This document shows positions 47,343-56,472 of a DNA stretch of 64,000 nt, piece by piece. Every line of letters begins with the position of its first letter. The first letter of the stretch is position 1. The stretch lies in NCBI RefSeq assembly GCF_001698125.1, contig NZ_CP013854.1, positions 2,790,001 to 2,854,000 on the forward strand, given 5' to 3'. A program made the position numbers and the translations under genes. Under the pieces are notes generated by a model. That model searched no databases and was not told the origin of the DNA. It saw nothing but the letters and a program-made list of their open reading frames with translations. This DNA comes from Pseudonocardia sp. HH130630-07. GTDB lineage: Bacteria; Actinomycetota; Actinomycetes; Mycobacteriales; Pseudonocardiaceae.

Positions 47343-48425
47343 TCAGTCCCAGTCCAGCGAACCGCCCGTGCGGTACTCGGTCACCCGCGTCTCGAAGAAG
47401 TTCTTCTCCTTGCGCAGGTCCATGGCCTCGCTCATCCACGGGAACGGGTTCTCCGGCTCGCCGAACAGCGGGGCCAGCCCGATCTGCTCGGCCCGGCGGT
47501 CGGTGATGAACCGCAGGTACTGCTCGCACGACTCGGCGGTCAGGCCCAGCATGCCGCGCGGCATGGTGTCCCGGGCGTAGGCGACCTCCAGCTCGCACGC
47601 CTCGTGCAGCATCTGCCGGATCTCGGCGACGAACTCCGCGGTCCACAGGTGCGGGTTCTCGATCTTGATCTGGTTGATGCAGTCGATGCCGAAGTTCAGG
47701 TGGATCGACTCGTCGCGCAGGATGTACTGGTACTGCTCGGCGACGCCGACCATCTTGTTCCGCCGGCCCAGCGCCAGGATCTGGGCGAACCCGGTGTAGA
47801 ACCACATCCCCTCGAACACCACGTAGAACGCGACCAGGTCGCGCAGGAACGCCTGGTCGGCCTCCGTGGTGCCGGTGACGAAGTCCGGGTCGGACAGCGC
47901 CCGGGTGTAGCGCAGTGCCCAGGTGTCCTTGTCGGTGATCGACGGGACCTGGCGGTAGGCGTTGAACAGCTCGCCCTCGTCCAGGCCGAGCGACTCGCAG
48001 ACGTACTGGAAGGTGTGCGTGTGCACGGCCTCCTCGAACGACTGCCGCAGCAGGTACTGCCGGCACTCCGGGTTCGTCAGGTGCCGGTACACGGCGAGCA
48101 CGATGTTGTTCGCGACCAGCGACTCCGCCGTGGCGAAGAAGCCGAGGTTGCGGACCAGCATCAGCCGCTCGTCGTCGGTCAGGCCGCCCGGGGTGCGCCA
48201 CAGCGCGATGTCGGCCTGCATGGCGACCTCGGTCGGCATCCAGTGGTTGGCGCAGCCGGCGAGGTACTTCTCCCAGGCCCAGGTGTACTTCAGCGGGAGG
48301 AGCTGGTTGACGTCGGCGCGCGCGTTGATCATGCGCTTGTCGTCGGCGTCGATCGGAGCGGCACCGCGCTCGATCTCGCCGAGGCCGGTGGTGTCGGTGC
48401 TCTCGGTGGTCTCGGTGGTCGTCAC
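47343..48425 (-). CDS. nrdB: Ribonucleoside-diphosphate reductase beta subunit, class Ic-like (Phe at radical site)
   Basis: Metal-cofactor subunit (360 aa). Metal ligands are in [50 protein letters not shown] and [18 protein letters not shown]. In class Ia the position after EExHxxx is the radical Tyr (E. coli Tyr122 in ETIHSRSY); here the aligned residue is Phe139 in EAVHTHTF. This Phe and the surrounding motif are those of the class Ic enzyme of Chlamydia trachomatis, which uses a Mn/Fe cofactor in place of a tyrosyl radical. The C-terminal tail [19 protein letters not shown] should dock on NrdA. GTG at 48425 overlaps the nrdA stop. Confidence 0.92.
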   Translation of the reverse strand: MTTTETTESTDTTGLGEIERGAAPIDADDKRMINARADVNQLLPLKYTWAWEKYLAGCANHWMPTEVAMQADIALWRTPGGLTDDERLMLVRNLGFFATAESLVANNIVLAVYRHLTNPECRQYLLRQSFEEAVHTHTFQYVCESLGLDEGELFNAYRQVPSITDKDTWALRYTRALSDPDFVTGTTEADQAFLRDLVAFYVVFEGMWFYTGFAQILALGRRNKMVGVAEQYQYILRDESIHLNFGIDCINQIKIENPHLWTAEFVAEIRQMLHEACELEVAYARDTMPRGMLGLTAESCEQYLRFITDRRAEQIGLAPLFGEPENPFPWMSEAMDLRKEKNFFETRVTEYRTGGSLDWD

Positions 48426-51400
48426 TGGCAGGCCTCGCAGTCGGGGTCGTCGATCGAGCAGGCGTTCGCCGGGTTCAGGTCGAGCTCCGTGCCGTCGACG
48501 GCGGTGGAGCCGGTTCCGCGGCCGGGATCCGCGTTCTCCGGGGTGGTGGCGGGGACCGTCGCGCCCGCCGGGACGACCGCGGCCGGGGACCCCGCTGCGG
48601 GACCGGTGACGGACGGTGCGACCGCCGCCGATCCGGCGGTGGCCGCGGCCGAGGGGCCGGGGGAGCCGCTGGGCACCCCGGTGAGCTGGCCGTCGGTGCC
48701 CTTGAGGGTGGACTTCTCCACCGACGTCGCCGCGCGGGTCCGCAGGTAGTAGGTGGTCTTCAGGCCGCTGCGCCAGGCCAGCCGGTACAGCTCGTCGAGC
48801 TTGCGGCCGCTCGGGCCCGCCAGGTAGAGGTTCAGCGACTGGGCCTGGTCGAGCCACTTCTGCCGGCGCGAGGCCGCCGCGACGAGCCAGCGCGGCTCGA
48901 TCTCGAACGCGGTCGCGTACAGCTCCTTCAGGTCGTCGGGGACCCGGTCGATCTCGGCGAGCGAGCCGTCGAAGTACTTCAGGTCCGACACCATCACCTC
49001 GTCCCACAGCCCGCGTTCCTTGAGGTCACGGACCAGGTGCGGGTTGACGACGGTGAAGTCGCCGGACATGTTCGACTTCACGTAGAGGTTCAGGTGGATC
49101 GGCTCGATCGACTGGGCGACCCCGCAGATGTTGGAGATCGTCGCCGTCGGTGCGATGGCCAGCACGTTGGAGTTGCGCATGCCCTGGCGCCGCACCGTCT
49201 CGCGCAGCGCGTCCCAGTCCAGCGTGGTGGACCGGTCGATCTCCAGCTCACCGGCCTCGCGGGCCTGCGCGAGCAGGGCCAGCGAGTCGATCGGCAGGAT
49301 GCCGCGGCTCCACAGCGAGCCGTCGTAGCTGGCGTAGCGGCCGCGCTCGGCGGCCAGGTCCGACGACGCCGCGATCGCGTGGTAGCTCAGCAGCTCGGCG
49401 CTGCGGTCGGCGAACTCGACGGCCGCCTCGCTCGCCGGGGCGATGCGCTGGACGAACAGCGCGTCGGAGAAGCCCATCATGCCCAGCCCGACCGGGCGGT
49501 GGCGCAGGTTGGACCGCCGGGCCTCGGGGATCGTGTAGAAGTTGATGTCCACGACGTTGTCCAGCATCCGGACCGCCGTGCTCACCGTGCGGCGCAGCTT
49601 CGCGGCGTCGAGGCCGTCCGGGGTGACGTGCGCGGCGAGGTTGACCGAGCCGAGGTTGCAGACCGCGACCTCGCCCCGGCCGTCGCCGCCGGCCCGGGTG
49701 TTCAGGGTGATCTCGGTGCACAGGTTCGACGAGTGCACGACGCCCGCGTGCTGCTGCGGGCTGCGCAGGTTGCACGGGTCCTTGAAGGTGATCCACGGGT
49801 GCCCGGTCTCGAACAGCATCGTCAGCATCCGGCGCCACAGGTCGACCGCCCGGACCGTGCGGTGCACCCGCAGCTCGCCGCGCCCGGCGGCCGCCTCGTA
49901 GGCCCGGTACCGCTGGGCGAACTCGTTGCCGTAGAGGTCGTGCAGGTCGGGGACCTCGTCCGGGGAGAACAGCGTCCAGTCGGCGTCGGCCTGCACCCGG
50001 CGCAGGAACTCGTCGGGCACCCAGTTCGCCGTGTTCATGTCGTGGGTGCGCCGGCGGTCGTCACCGGTGTTCTTGCGCAGGTCGAGGAACTCCTCGATGT
50101 CGACGTGCCAGGTCTCCAGGTAGGCGCACGCCGCGCCCTTGCGCTTGCCGCCCTGGTTCACCGCGACCGCGGTGTCCCCGGCGATCTTGAGGAACGGCAC
50201 GACGCCCTGGGAGACCCCGTTGGTGCCGCGGATGTGCGCGCCGAGACCGCGGACCGGCGTCCAGTCGTTGCCGAGCCCACCGGAGTACTTCGCCAGCAGC
50301 GCGTTGTTGCGGTACCCGCCGAAGATCGAGTCGAGGTCGTCGTCGACGGTGGTGAGGAAGCACGACGACAGCTGCGGCCGGGTGGTGCCGGAGTTGAACA
50401 GCGTCGGCGTCGAGGCCATGAAGTCGAAGCTCGACAGCAGCTCGTAGAACTCGATCGCCCGGGCCTCGCGGTCCACCTCGCGGACCGCCAGCCCCATCGC
50501 GACCCGCAGGAAGAACGCCTGCGGCAGCTCGAACCGGGTGCCGCGCTCGTGCAGGAAGTACCGGTCGTAGAGCGTCTGCAGCCCGAGGAAGCCGATCTGC
50601 AGGTCGCGCTCCGGGCGCAGCGCCGCGGTGACCCGGTCCAGGTCGAAGGTCGCCAGCTCGGGATCGACCAGCCCGATCGCGATCGCGTGCGTCAGGTAGT
50701 CCCTGGTGTAGGCGGCGTAGCCGTCGGCCATGCCGGCCGCGTCGGGGGTCCGCCGGGTGCCGGACAGGTGCGAGACGGCCTCGGTGCGCAGCCGGTCCAT
50801 CAGCAGCCGGGACGCGACGAGCGAGTAGTCCGGCTCCCGCTCGACGAGCGTGCGCGCGGCCATGACCAGCGCCTGGGACAGCTCGTCGGCGGTGATGCCG
50901 TCGTAGACGGTGCGGTCCAGCTCGGCGAGCACCGGCCCGGCCGCGACGTCACCGTCGATCCCCTGCAGGGCCTCGGCCAGCACGGTCTCGACCCGGAGCC
51001 GGTCCAGCGGGGCCCGGGTGCCGTCCGGCTGGGTGACGTGCACGACCGGGCCGTCGCCGGCAGCGGCTTCCCCACCGCTGCCGGACCGGGCCCTGGCCTG
51101 CTGCTCGCGGTAGAGCACATAGGACCGGGCGACCTTGTGGTGCCCGCCGCGCATCAGCGCCAGCTCGACCTGGTCCTGGATCTGCTCGACGTGCACGGCC
51201 GGCACCGGGTGCCGCGCCAGCGCCGCGACGACCTGGGAGGTCAGCTCGCCGACCAGGTGGTGCAGTCGCGACGACGTCGCCCCGGAGTCACCCTCGACGG
51301 CGAGGAACGCCTTGGTCGCGGCCACCGAGATCTTCGAGGCGTCGAACGCGGTCTCGCCGCCGTCGCGCCGGATCACCCGCAGGGCGGCCGGATCGGCGGT

Positions 51401-51448
51401 GCCGGCGGAGCCGCCGGGGGAGACGGGGGGAGCGGTGGATGCGGTCAC
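48422..51448 (-). CDS. nrdA: Ribonucleoside-diphosphate reductase alpha subunit
   Basis: Catalytic subunit (1008 aa) reducing ribonucleoside diphosphates. N-terminal ATP-cone [27 protein letters not shown] (from about residue 18) and a second cone-like segment [27 protein letters not shown]. The barrel has [37 protein letters not shown] (first redox Cys), [12 protein letters not shown] (active-site Cys), VCNLGSVNL and [18 protein letters not shown] Pro/Ala-rich linker of about 80 residues separates the body from the C-terminal redox tail [18 protein letters not shown] at 51448 has GAGGAG upstream; the riboswitch lies before it. Two ATP-cones and this tail also fit the class Ic group. Confidence 0.95.
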   Translation of the reverse strand: MTASTAPPVSPGGSAGTADPAALRVIRRDGGETAFDASKISVAATKAFLAVEGDSGATSSRLHHLVGELTSQVVAALARHPVPAVHVEQIQDQVELALMRGGHHKVARSYVLYREQQARARSGSGGEAAAGDGPVVHVTQPDGTRAPLDRLRVETVLAEALQGIDGDVAAGPVLAELDRTVYDGITADELSQALVMAARTLVEREPDYSLVASRLLMDRLRTEAVSHLSGTRRTPDAAGMADGYAAYTRDYLTHAIAIGLVDPELATFDLDRVTAALRPERDLQIGFLGLQTLYDRYFLHERGTRFELPQAFFLRVAMGLAVREVDREARAIEFYELLSSFDFMASTPTLFNSGTTRPQLSSCFLTTVDDDLDSIFGGYRNNALLAKYSGGLGNDWTPVRGLGAHIRGTNGVSQGVVPFLKIAGDTAVAVNQGGKRKGAACAYLETWHVDIEEFLDLRKNTGDDRRRTHDMNTANWVPDEFLRRVQADADWTLFSPDEVPDLHDLYGNEFAQRYRAYEAAAGRGELRVHRTVRAVDLWRRMLTMLFETGHPWITFKDPCNLRSPQQHAGVVHSSNLCTEITLNTRAGGDGRGEVAVCNLGSVNLAAHVTPDGLDAAKLRRTVSTAVRMLDNVVDINFYTIPEARRSNLRHRPVGLGMMGFSDALFVQRIAPASEAAVEFADRSAELLSYHAIAASSDLAAERGRYASYDGSLWSRGILPIDSLALLAQAREAGELEIDRSTTLDWDALRETVRRQGMRNSNVLAIAPTATISNICGVAQSIEPIHLNLYVKSNMSGDFTVVNPHLVRDLKERGLWDEVMVSDLKYFDGSLAEIDRVPDDLKELYATAFEIEPRWLVAAASRRQKWLDQAQSLNLYLAGPSGRKLDELYRLAWRSGLKTTYYLRTRAATSVEKSTLKGTDGQLTGVPSGSPGPSAAATAGSAAVAPSVTGPAAGSPAAVVPAGATVPATTPENADPGRGTGSTAVDGTELDLNPANACSIDDPDCEACQ

Positions 51449-51573
51449 GGGTCTCCTCGCGGGTCGCGGTCGTCGAGGGCCGCCGGGAACGGCGGAGACG
51501 GCCGCACCGGGACACACGTCCGTGAGGTGCGCACCCTCAGCGCCCTCCCACGAGGCCCTGGAGCTGCGTGCAC

Positions 51574-51777
51574 CGTCGGCGCACGCGCCGGTGGCAGGTC
51601 TTCGGACTCGCGGGCCCGGACACTCGCGTGCCCACCTACTGGCCGTCGCTTCCCGGGATCGCTCCCAGTGCTCATGACGGCGGTCGTTCCCACTCACCGC
51701 TGCGGGGCAGTCCCGGTTTCCCACCGGGTTCCCTCTTGCCTCACCGGCCCGTGCGGGCCGGTGAACCACCAACGACG
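51574..51777 (-). promoter_or_regulatory. Cobalamin riboswitch upstream of nrdA
   Basis: On the minus strand the B12-element parts appear in order (AGAGGGAACCCGGTGGGAAA, ACTGCCCCGCAGCGGT, GCCAGTAGGTGGG, GCGAGTCCGAAGACCTGCC). Bases 51593-51742 are the reverse complement of 21949-22098 with one mismatch in 150. P1 can close with CGTCG/CGACG. Repression of B12-independent reductase by cobalamin implies that the organism also has a B12-dependent class II NrdJ, as in Streptomyces. Confidence 0.95.
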
Positions 51778-51780
51778 CGG

Positions 51781-51826
51781 ACACTACATCTTGGGCCAGG
51801 GTACGTGCTCGCCCCCTAGGTGTGCC
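51781..51826 (-). promoter_or_regulatory. Possible pair of NrdR boxes before nrdA
   Basis: ACACTACATCTTGGGC (51781-51796) resembles the NrdR box ACACWATATWTWGTGT, and a half-matching GCCCCCTAGGTGTGCC lies 30 bp further upstream (51811-51826). NrdR boxes usually come in pairs about three helical turns apart near RNR promoters. The match is partial. Confidence 0.4.
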
Positions 51827-51919
51827 GAATGTGGGGGTGTTCGTCACACGCGGTGAGACCTGCTGGTGGGGGCATCGGGTGCCGTCCCCCTCCTCACTCG
51901 AACGAGGGCGCGGTGCGGT

Positions 51920-53707
51920 TCAACCCTGTGAACTCCGGAGGCGATAGCTCTGGTTCCGGCTGTGCACAGGGCGGGTCGGCTCGATGCGTCCGCGGTCGAT
52001 GAGCGTCCGCAGGCGGCGGGCGACGGTGCGCTGCGGTAGCCCGAGCTGTCCGGTCAGCGCGCGGGTGGTGGTGTTCCCGGCCTGGATCGCCTGCACGATC
52101 GCATCCAGTTCCGCCTCGATTCCACCGCTGCTGTCGTGCGCCGGGACGACCTGTGGCTGCAGCGCCAACTGTTCCGTGCCCTCGTCGACGAGGTGGTAGC
52201 TCGCATAGCGACGACCACCGTGTCTCGTGGCGAGGCCGCGGTGGACGAGATCGGTGAGCGCACGCCCGGCGGCCGGCCTGTCGATCCCCCAGGCTCGGAG
52301 CATCGAGTTGGTCACGCGCCCGGCGGTGCGCATCATCGCCAGGGCGAGACGCTGGGTGTCGTCCAGTCCGGTCTGGCCGAGCGAACCGATCCACGTGATC
52401 GTCTCCGGGGCCAGCAGGGCGTGCCGGGGCACCGTGACCGTCACCCGTCCCGGGTGTACATCGAAGTCCGGCGGGCTCATCCCGGTGCGGCGCAGCTCGG
52501 CCAGGACGCTGAGCAGGCCGGAGCCACGGTTCTCGCACAGGGTCTCGCCGCGTGAGCCGGGGATCTCGACGTCGGCGAGCAATGCGGCGAGCGTCCGATT
52601 CCTCGACGTCGACGGATGCTCCTCGGAACCGAGATCGGCGACGGTGATCGGACCGTAGAGCCCGCCTGGGCCGGTCACGACGAGACGGTCGGGATACAGC
52701 TCGACCTGGATCTGGCTGCCCTGCGCAGCAGGGCTGTAGTCACGGTGCATGAGCGCGTTGACGACCAGCTCCCGGACGACGGCGATCGGATAGTCGTAGC
52801 GGTCCTCACGGCCGAAGCCGGTGACGATCGCGCCGGTACGCATGTTGCGGATCATGGCCGACACGAGGTCGGTGACGATCGTCGGGAACGGGCCGGTGAT
52901 CGTCGCGTTGTCGAGGAAGCGCCGACCATCCGGTGCCACCTCTCCCATCCGTCGTCCGGGAAGCACGACGAACGAGACGAACAGCTGGGGGAAGAACTGC
53001 TGCGGGTACTCGCCCAGGCACAGCAGGCCGGCGATCGTCGGCCGGAGCTCACCGTGCGCGTCGGGGGCCAGGACACCGAGCCGGACCAGGAGACGTTCCC
53101 GGTCGACGGTCCGGAACGCCGGTGATCGTCGCTGTATCCGTGCCAGCAGTGCCCTGACGAGCTCGTCGTCGAGGTCCGTGCTCGTCGCGCCCTCGACCGT
53201 GTCCCGGTCGTGGACGGGTTGACCGCGGTTGGACAGCAGCTGGGTGACCTCGTAGTGCGAGAGCCGACGGTCGCCGTCACCGCCACGGATGAACGACCCG
53301 CCGTATTCGCCGCGGGCGGTGACGAAACACGGCTTCTCGACGGGGTCCAGTTCGGGTACGTCCAACCGGACGACGAGCGCGCCCTCGACCTCCTCGACCT
53401 CGATCGGGGCACGGCACGGTGGCTCGATCCGGTCGGCACACGCCGCGGCGAGCGCGTCCCGGATCGCGGACACGTCGAGGTCCGCCGTAGGGGCGAATCC
53501 CGCCCGCTCGTCGATCCCCAGCAGGAGTGTTCCTCCGACGCCGTTCGCGAAGGCGCTGATCGTCTCGGTCACGGAGGACGGCAGCCCGCCACTCGCGGCC
53601 TTGACCTCGACATCGGACGGTTCCACGCCGAGTTTCCGCAACCGCTCCAGGAGTGCCGGTGTGTCCATGAGCCGCCTTCGGACCTCGTCCCCGTCGAACT
53701 GTGCCAC
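51920..53707 (-). CDS. AlbA_2/Schlafen-like ATP-binding transcriptional regulator
   Basis: Protein of about 595 aa with an N-terminal AlbA_2 (Schlafen-type) domain: EVKAASGGLPSSVTETISAFANGVGGTLLLGIDE (about residues 33-75) and SFIRGGDGDRRLSHYEV. The middle carries a HATPase_c_4-type region, VVRELVVNALMHRDYSPAAQGSQIQVELYPDRLVVTGPGGLYG and ENRGSGLLSVLAELRRTG, as in RecG-related regulators. The C-terminal ~150 residues contain winged-helix-like segments (TNSMLRAWGIDRPAAGRALTDLVHRGLA and TTRALTGQLGLPQRTVARRLRTLIDRGRI). GTG at 53707 is chosen to begin the conserved part; the reading frame is open to 53737. Repeats around the start look like an operator. Function unknown; regulation or phage defence are both seen in the family. 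Confidence 0.82.
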   Translation of the reverse strand: MAQFDGDEVRRRLMDTPALLERLRKLGVEPSDVEVKAASGGLPSSVTETISAFANGVGGTLLLGIDERAGFAPTADLDVSAIRDALAAACADRIEPPCRAPIEVEEVEGALVVRLDVPELDPVEKPCFVTARGEYGGSFIRGGDGDRRLSHYEVTQLLSNRGQPVHDRDTVEGATSTDLDDELVRALLARIQRRSPAFRTVDRERLLVRLGVLAPDAHGELRPTIAGLLCLGEYPQQFFPQLFVSFVVLPGRRMGEVAPDGRRFLDNATITGPFPTIVTDLVSAMIRNMRTGAIVTGFGREDRYDYPIAVVRELVVNALMHRDYSPAAQGSQIQVELYPDRLVVTGPGGLYGPITVADLGSEEHPSTSRNRTLAALLADVEIPGSRGETLCENRGSGLLSVLAELRRTGMSPPDFDVHPGRVTVTVPRHALLAPETITWIGSLGQTGLDDTQRLALAMMRTAGRVTNSMLRAWGIDRPAAGRALTDLVHRGLATRHGGRRYASYHLVDEGTEQLALQPQVVPAHDSSGGIEAELDAIVQAIQAGNTTTRALTGQLGLPQRTVARRLRTLIDRGRIEPTRPVHSRNQSYRLRSSQG

Positions 53708-53749
53708 AGTACTTCGCCAGTGGCAGAGTAGTGGCACAGTTATTCGCCG
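53705..53749 (-). promoter_or_regulatory. Direct repeats at the AlbA_2 gene start
   Basis: CACAGTACTTCGCC (53705-53718) and CACAGTTATTCGCC (53736-53749) match at 12 of 14 positions and are 31 bp apart; between them TGTGCCACTAC and TCTGCCACTGG (minus strand) form a second, 11-bp-spaced repeat. This is a good candidate for autoregulation by the protein's winged helices. Confidence 0.5.
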
Positions 53750-53762
53750 GTCCGCGATCCCC

Positions 53763-54725
53763 TCAGCCGAGCGGGAAGTGGCAGGCCGCGCCCCGCGGAC
53801 CGGCCCCGACGGCGTCGACCGGCACCGGGACGTCGTCGGCGCAGCGCTCCCTGGCGTGCACGCACCGCGGGTGGAACGGGCACCCCGACGGCGGCTGCAG
53901 CGGGCTCGGCGGCTCCCCCGGCAACCGGGTCCCGCGGGCCGAGCCCGAGCCCGGCACCGCGGCGAGCAGGGCGGCGGTGTACGGGTGCGCCGGGGTGTCG
54001 TGGACGGCGTCGCGCGGGCCGGTCTCCACCAGCCGTCCCAGGTACATCACCGCGATCCGGTCACTGACGTGGGAGACCACGCCGAGGTCGTGCGAGACGA
54101 ACACGCAGGCCACCCCCAGGTCCCGCTGCAGCTCACCGAGCAGGTTGATCACCTGGGCCTGGACCGACACGTCGAGCGCGGACACCGGCTCGTCGCACAC
54201 CAGCACCGACGCGCCGGTCGCCAGCGCACGGGCCAGCACCACCCGCTGGCGCTGGCCGCCGGACAGCTCGTGCGGGCGGCGCCCGGTCAGCGTGGTGGCC
54301 AGCCCGACCCGGTCGAACAGCTCGCGGACCCGGGCCGGGCGTTGGGCCCGCGGCGGCGGTTCCGGGCGCAGGTCCAGCGCCTCGCGGACCGCGTCCTCCG
54401 CGGTGCGGCGCGGGTCGAGGGCGTCGAACGGGTCCTGCGCGACGAGCTGGACCTCGCGCCGCACGGCCCGCAGCGCCCGCCCGCGCAGGCCGTCGAGCCG
54501 CCTGCCGTGCACCGCCACCGTGCCCGAGGACGGCCGGAGCAGCCCGGCCAGCATCGTCGCCAGCGTCGACTTGCCCGATCCGGACTCCCCGACGATGCCC
54601 AGGGTCTCCCCGGCCGCGAGATCGAGGTCGACGCCGTCGACGGCCAGCAGCGGCGTCCGGCGCAGCCCGCCGGTGTCCACGTCGAACCGGCGGACGAGGC
54701 CACGTGCCTGCAGGACCACGGTCAC
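53763..54725 (-). CDS. Oligopeptide/dipeptide ABC transporter ATP-binding protein (DppF/OppF-type)
   Basis: ATPase of 320 aa. Walker A GIVGESGSGKSTLA, Q-loop QLVAQDPFDALDPR, signature HELSGGQRQRVVLARALA, Walker B VLVCDEPVSALD, and the OppF-type C-terminal region AHPYTAALLAAVPGSG...GEPPSPLQPPSGCPFHPRC, which in this family can hold an iron-sulfur or zinc site through its cysteines. It is the last gene of a five-gene importer operon reading leftward, and GTG overlaps the stop of the other ATPase gene. Confidence 0.95.
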   Translation of the reverse strand: MTVVLQARGLVRRFDVDTGGLRRTPLLAVDGVDLDLAAGETLGIVGESGSGKSTLATMLAGLLRPSSGTVAVHGRRLDGLRGRALRAVRREVQLVAQDPFDALDPRRTAEDAVREALDLRPEPPPRAQRPARVRELFDRVGLATTLTGRRPHELSGGQRQRVVLARALATGASVLVCDEPVSALDVSVQAQVINLLGELQRDLGVACVFVSHDLGVVSHVSDRIAVMYLGRLVETGPRDAVHDTPAHPYTAALLAAVPGSGSARGTRLPGEPPSPLQPPSGCPFHPRCVHARERCADDVPVPVDAVGAGPRGAACHFPLG

Positions 54726-55612
54726 GAGGTACCCCCGATGAAGTCGGCGAGCGTGGGCAGCGGACCGCCGCGGTGCTCCGGGCGCGGCACCGCGGCCAGC
54801 AGGGCGCGGGTGTAGGGGTGCTCCGGCGAGTCGAGCACCCGCTCCGCCGGGCCGCGCTCGACCACCCGGCCCTGGTAGAGCACGACGACGTCGTCGGCCC
54901 GGTCGGCGACCACCCCGATGTCGTGGGTGATCAGCAGCAACCCGCCGGTGCCCTCGGTGCCCAGCTCGCCGAGCAGGTCGAGGATCTGCGCGGCGACCGT
55001 GGTGTCCAGCGCCGTCGTCGGCTCGTCGGCGACCAGCAGCCGGGGCCGCGCGGCCAGCGCCACCGCGATCACCGCCCGTTGCCGCATCCCGCCGGACAGC
55101 TCCAGCGGATGGCTGCGGGCCCGGCGCACCGGGTCCGGCATCCCGGCCCGGGCCAGCAGCTCGATCGCGCGCTCGCGCACCTCGTGCCGGCGCAGGCCCG
55201 GATCGTGCCGCCGGACGACGTCGCCCACCTGCCGCCCGACCGTCAGCACCGGGTTCAGCGCGGACAGCGCGTTCTGGAAGACCATGCCGATCTCGCGCCC
55301 GCGGACCCGGTTCCAGCGGGGCGGGTACCAGCGCAGCCCGGCCTCGGAGTTCAGCAGGACCCGGCCGTTCAGCTCGATCCGCCCGGTGACCGACGCGTCG
55401 GCCGGGAGCAGCCCGGCCAGCGCCCGCGCGGTCAGGGTCTTGCCCGAGCCGCTCTGCCCGATCAGCGCGGTCACCCGGCCGGAGTGCACGGTGAGCCCGA
55501 CGCCGTCGACCACCGGGGGCTGCCCGGGGAACGCGATGCGCAGGTCGCCGACGTGCGCGGCCCCGGTCGTCGACGGCGGTTCGGGGGCGGCCTGGCCCCA
55601 GCCCGCGTTCAC
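54722..55612 (-). CDS. Oligopeptide/dipeptide ABC transporter ATP-binding protein (DppD/OppD-type)
   Basis: ATPase of 296 aa. Walker A ALIGQSGSGKTLTARALAG, Q-loop GMVFQNALSALNPVLTV, signature ELSGGMRQRAVIAVALA, Walker B LLVADEPTTALD. The usual OppD C-terminal Cys motif is shortened here; the protein ends HPYTRALLAAVPRPEHRGGPLPTLADFIGGTS. GTG at 55612 overlaps the permease stop. With its partner it powers the permeases encoded upstream; it could also serve the ATPase-less importer at 25245-28623. Confidence 0.93.
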   Translation of the reverse strand: MNAGWGQAAPEPPSTTGAAHVGDLRIAFPGQPPVVDGVGLTVHSGRVTALIGQSGSGKTLTARALAGLLPADASVTGRIELNGRVLLNSEAGLRWYPPRWNRVRGREIGMVFQNALSALNPVLTVGRQVGDVVRRHDPGLRRHEVRERAIELLARAGMPDPVRRARSHPLELSGGMRQRAVIAVALAARPRLLVADEPTTALDTTVAAQILDLLGELGTEGTGGLLLITHDIGVVADRADDVVVLYQGRVVERGPAERVLDSPEHPYTRALLAAVPRPEHRGGPLPTLADFIGGTS

Positions 55613-56472
55613 GACCGGCTCCGCGGGTCCAGGCGGGTGCGCAGGGCGTCGCCGAGCAGGACGAAGGCCAGCACCGTGACGGTCAGCGCGGCCGCCGGGA
55701 AGACCAGCAGGTGCGGGTGGCTGCGGAAGGCGGTCTGCGCGGTGGCGAGCTGCACCCCCCAGGAGATCGACGGCGCCTGCAGCCCCACCCCCAGGAAGGT
55801 GAGCGCGGACTCCGACGTGATCACCGCGGCCATCGTCAGGCCGGCCACGGCGAGCACCGGCCCGGCCGCGTTCGGCAGCACGTGGCGCAGCAGCACCCGG
55901 GGCCCGGCGGCCCCGATGCCCTCCGCGGCCCGCACGTACCCGCTCCCGACGACGCCGAGCGCCGAGGCCCGCATCACCCGGGTCAGGTGCGGCCAGGTGA
56001 ACAGCACCAGCACCGCGGCCAGCACCGGCACCGTCCGGACCGGGACGACGGTCAGCACCACGATCAGGCCCACCAGCTGCGGGAAGCCGAGGAAGACGTC
56101 GATCAGCCGCCCGATCGCGGAGTCGACCCAGCCGCCGTACCAGGCGGCGAGCGTCCCGAGCACCGCGGCGACCAGCAGGCAGCCCAGGGTGACCAGCACG
56201 CCGACCGAGACCGAGGCCCGCGTCCCGTGGACGACCTGCGCCCACAGGTCACAGCCCTGCACGTCGAGCCCGAACGGGTGCCCCGGCGACGGCCCCTGCC
56301 GGCTCAGCGCCAGGTCGCAGTCGGTCACGTCCCCGGCGCCGAACAGGCCCGCGAACGGGGCCGGGAACACCGCGACCAGCACGATCAGCGCGATGAGCGC
56401 CGCGGGCACGGCGATCTGCACGGTCCCGCGCGTCCGCCGGACGCGCGCCGCCGGGTCAGCTGGTGCGGCCAT
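55609..56472 (-). CDS. DppC/OppC-type ABC transporter permease
   Basis: Permease of 287 aa. Helix 1 IAVPAALIALIVLVAVFPAPF, then HPFGLDVQGCDLWAQVVHGTRASVSVGV (DppC family block), EAA loop YVRAAEGIGAAGPRVLLRHVLPNAAGPVLAV, and SALTFLGVGLQAPSISWGVQLATAQ near the end. ATG at 56470-56472 lies inside the end of the upstream permease gene (17-bp overlap); its stop overlaps the ATPase start. Confidence 0.94.
   Translation of the reverse strand: MAAPADPAARVRRTRGTVQIAVPAALIALIVLVAVFPAPFAGLFGAGDVTDCDLALSRQGPSPGHPFGLDVQGCDLWAQVVHGTRASVSVGVLVTLGCLLVAAVLGTLAAWYGGWVDSAIGRLIDVFLGFPQLVGLIVVLTVVPVRTVPVLAAVLVLFTWPHLTRVMRASALGVVGSGYVRAAEGIGAAGPRVLLRHVLPNAAGPVLAVAGLTMAAVITSESALTFLGVGLQAPSISWGVQLATAQTAFRSHPHLLVFPAAALTVTVLAFVLLGDALRTRLDPRSRS

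Noticed and set aside
51449..51847. N-terminal extension of NrdA up to 51847
   Set aside because: The extra codons translate the cobalamin riboswitch; GAGGAG precedes the GTG at 51448.
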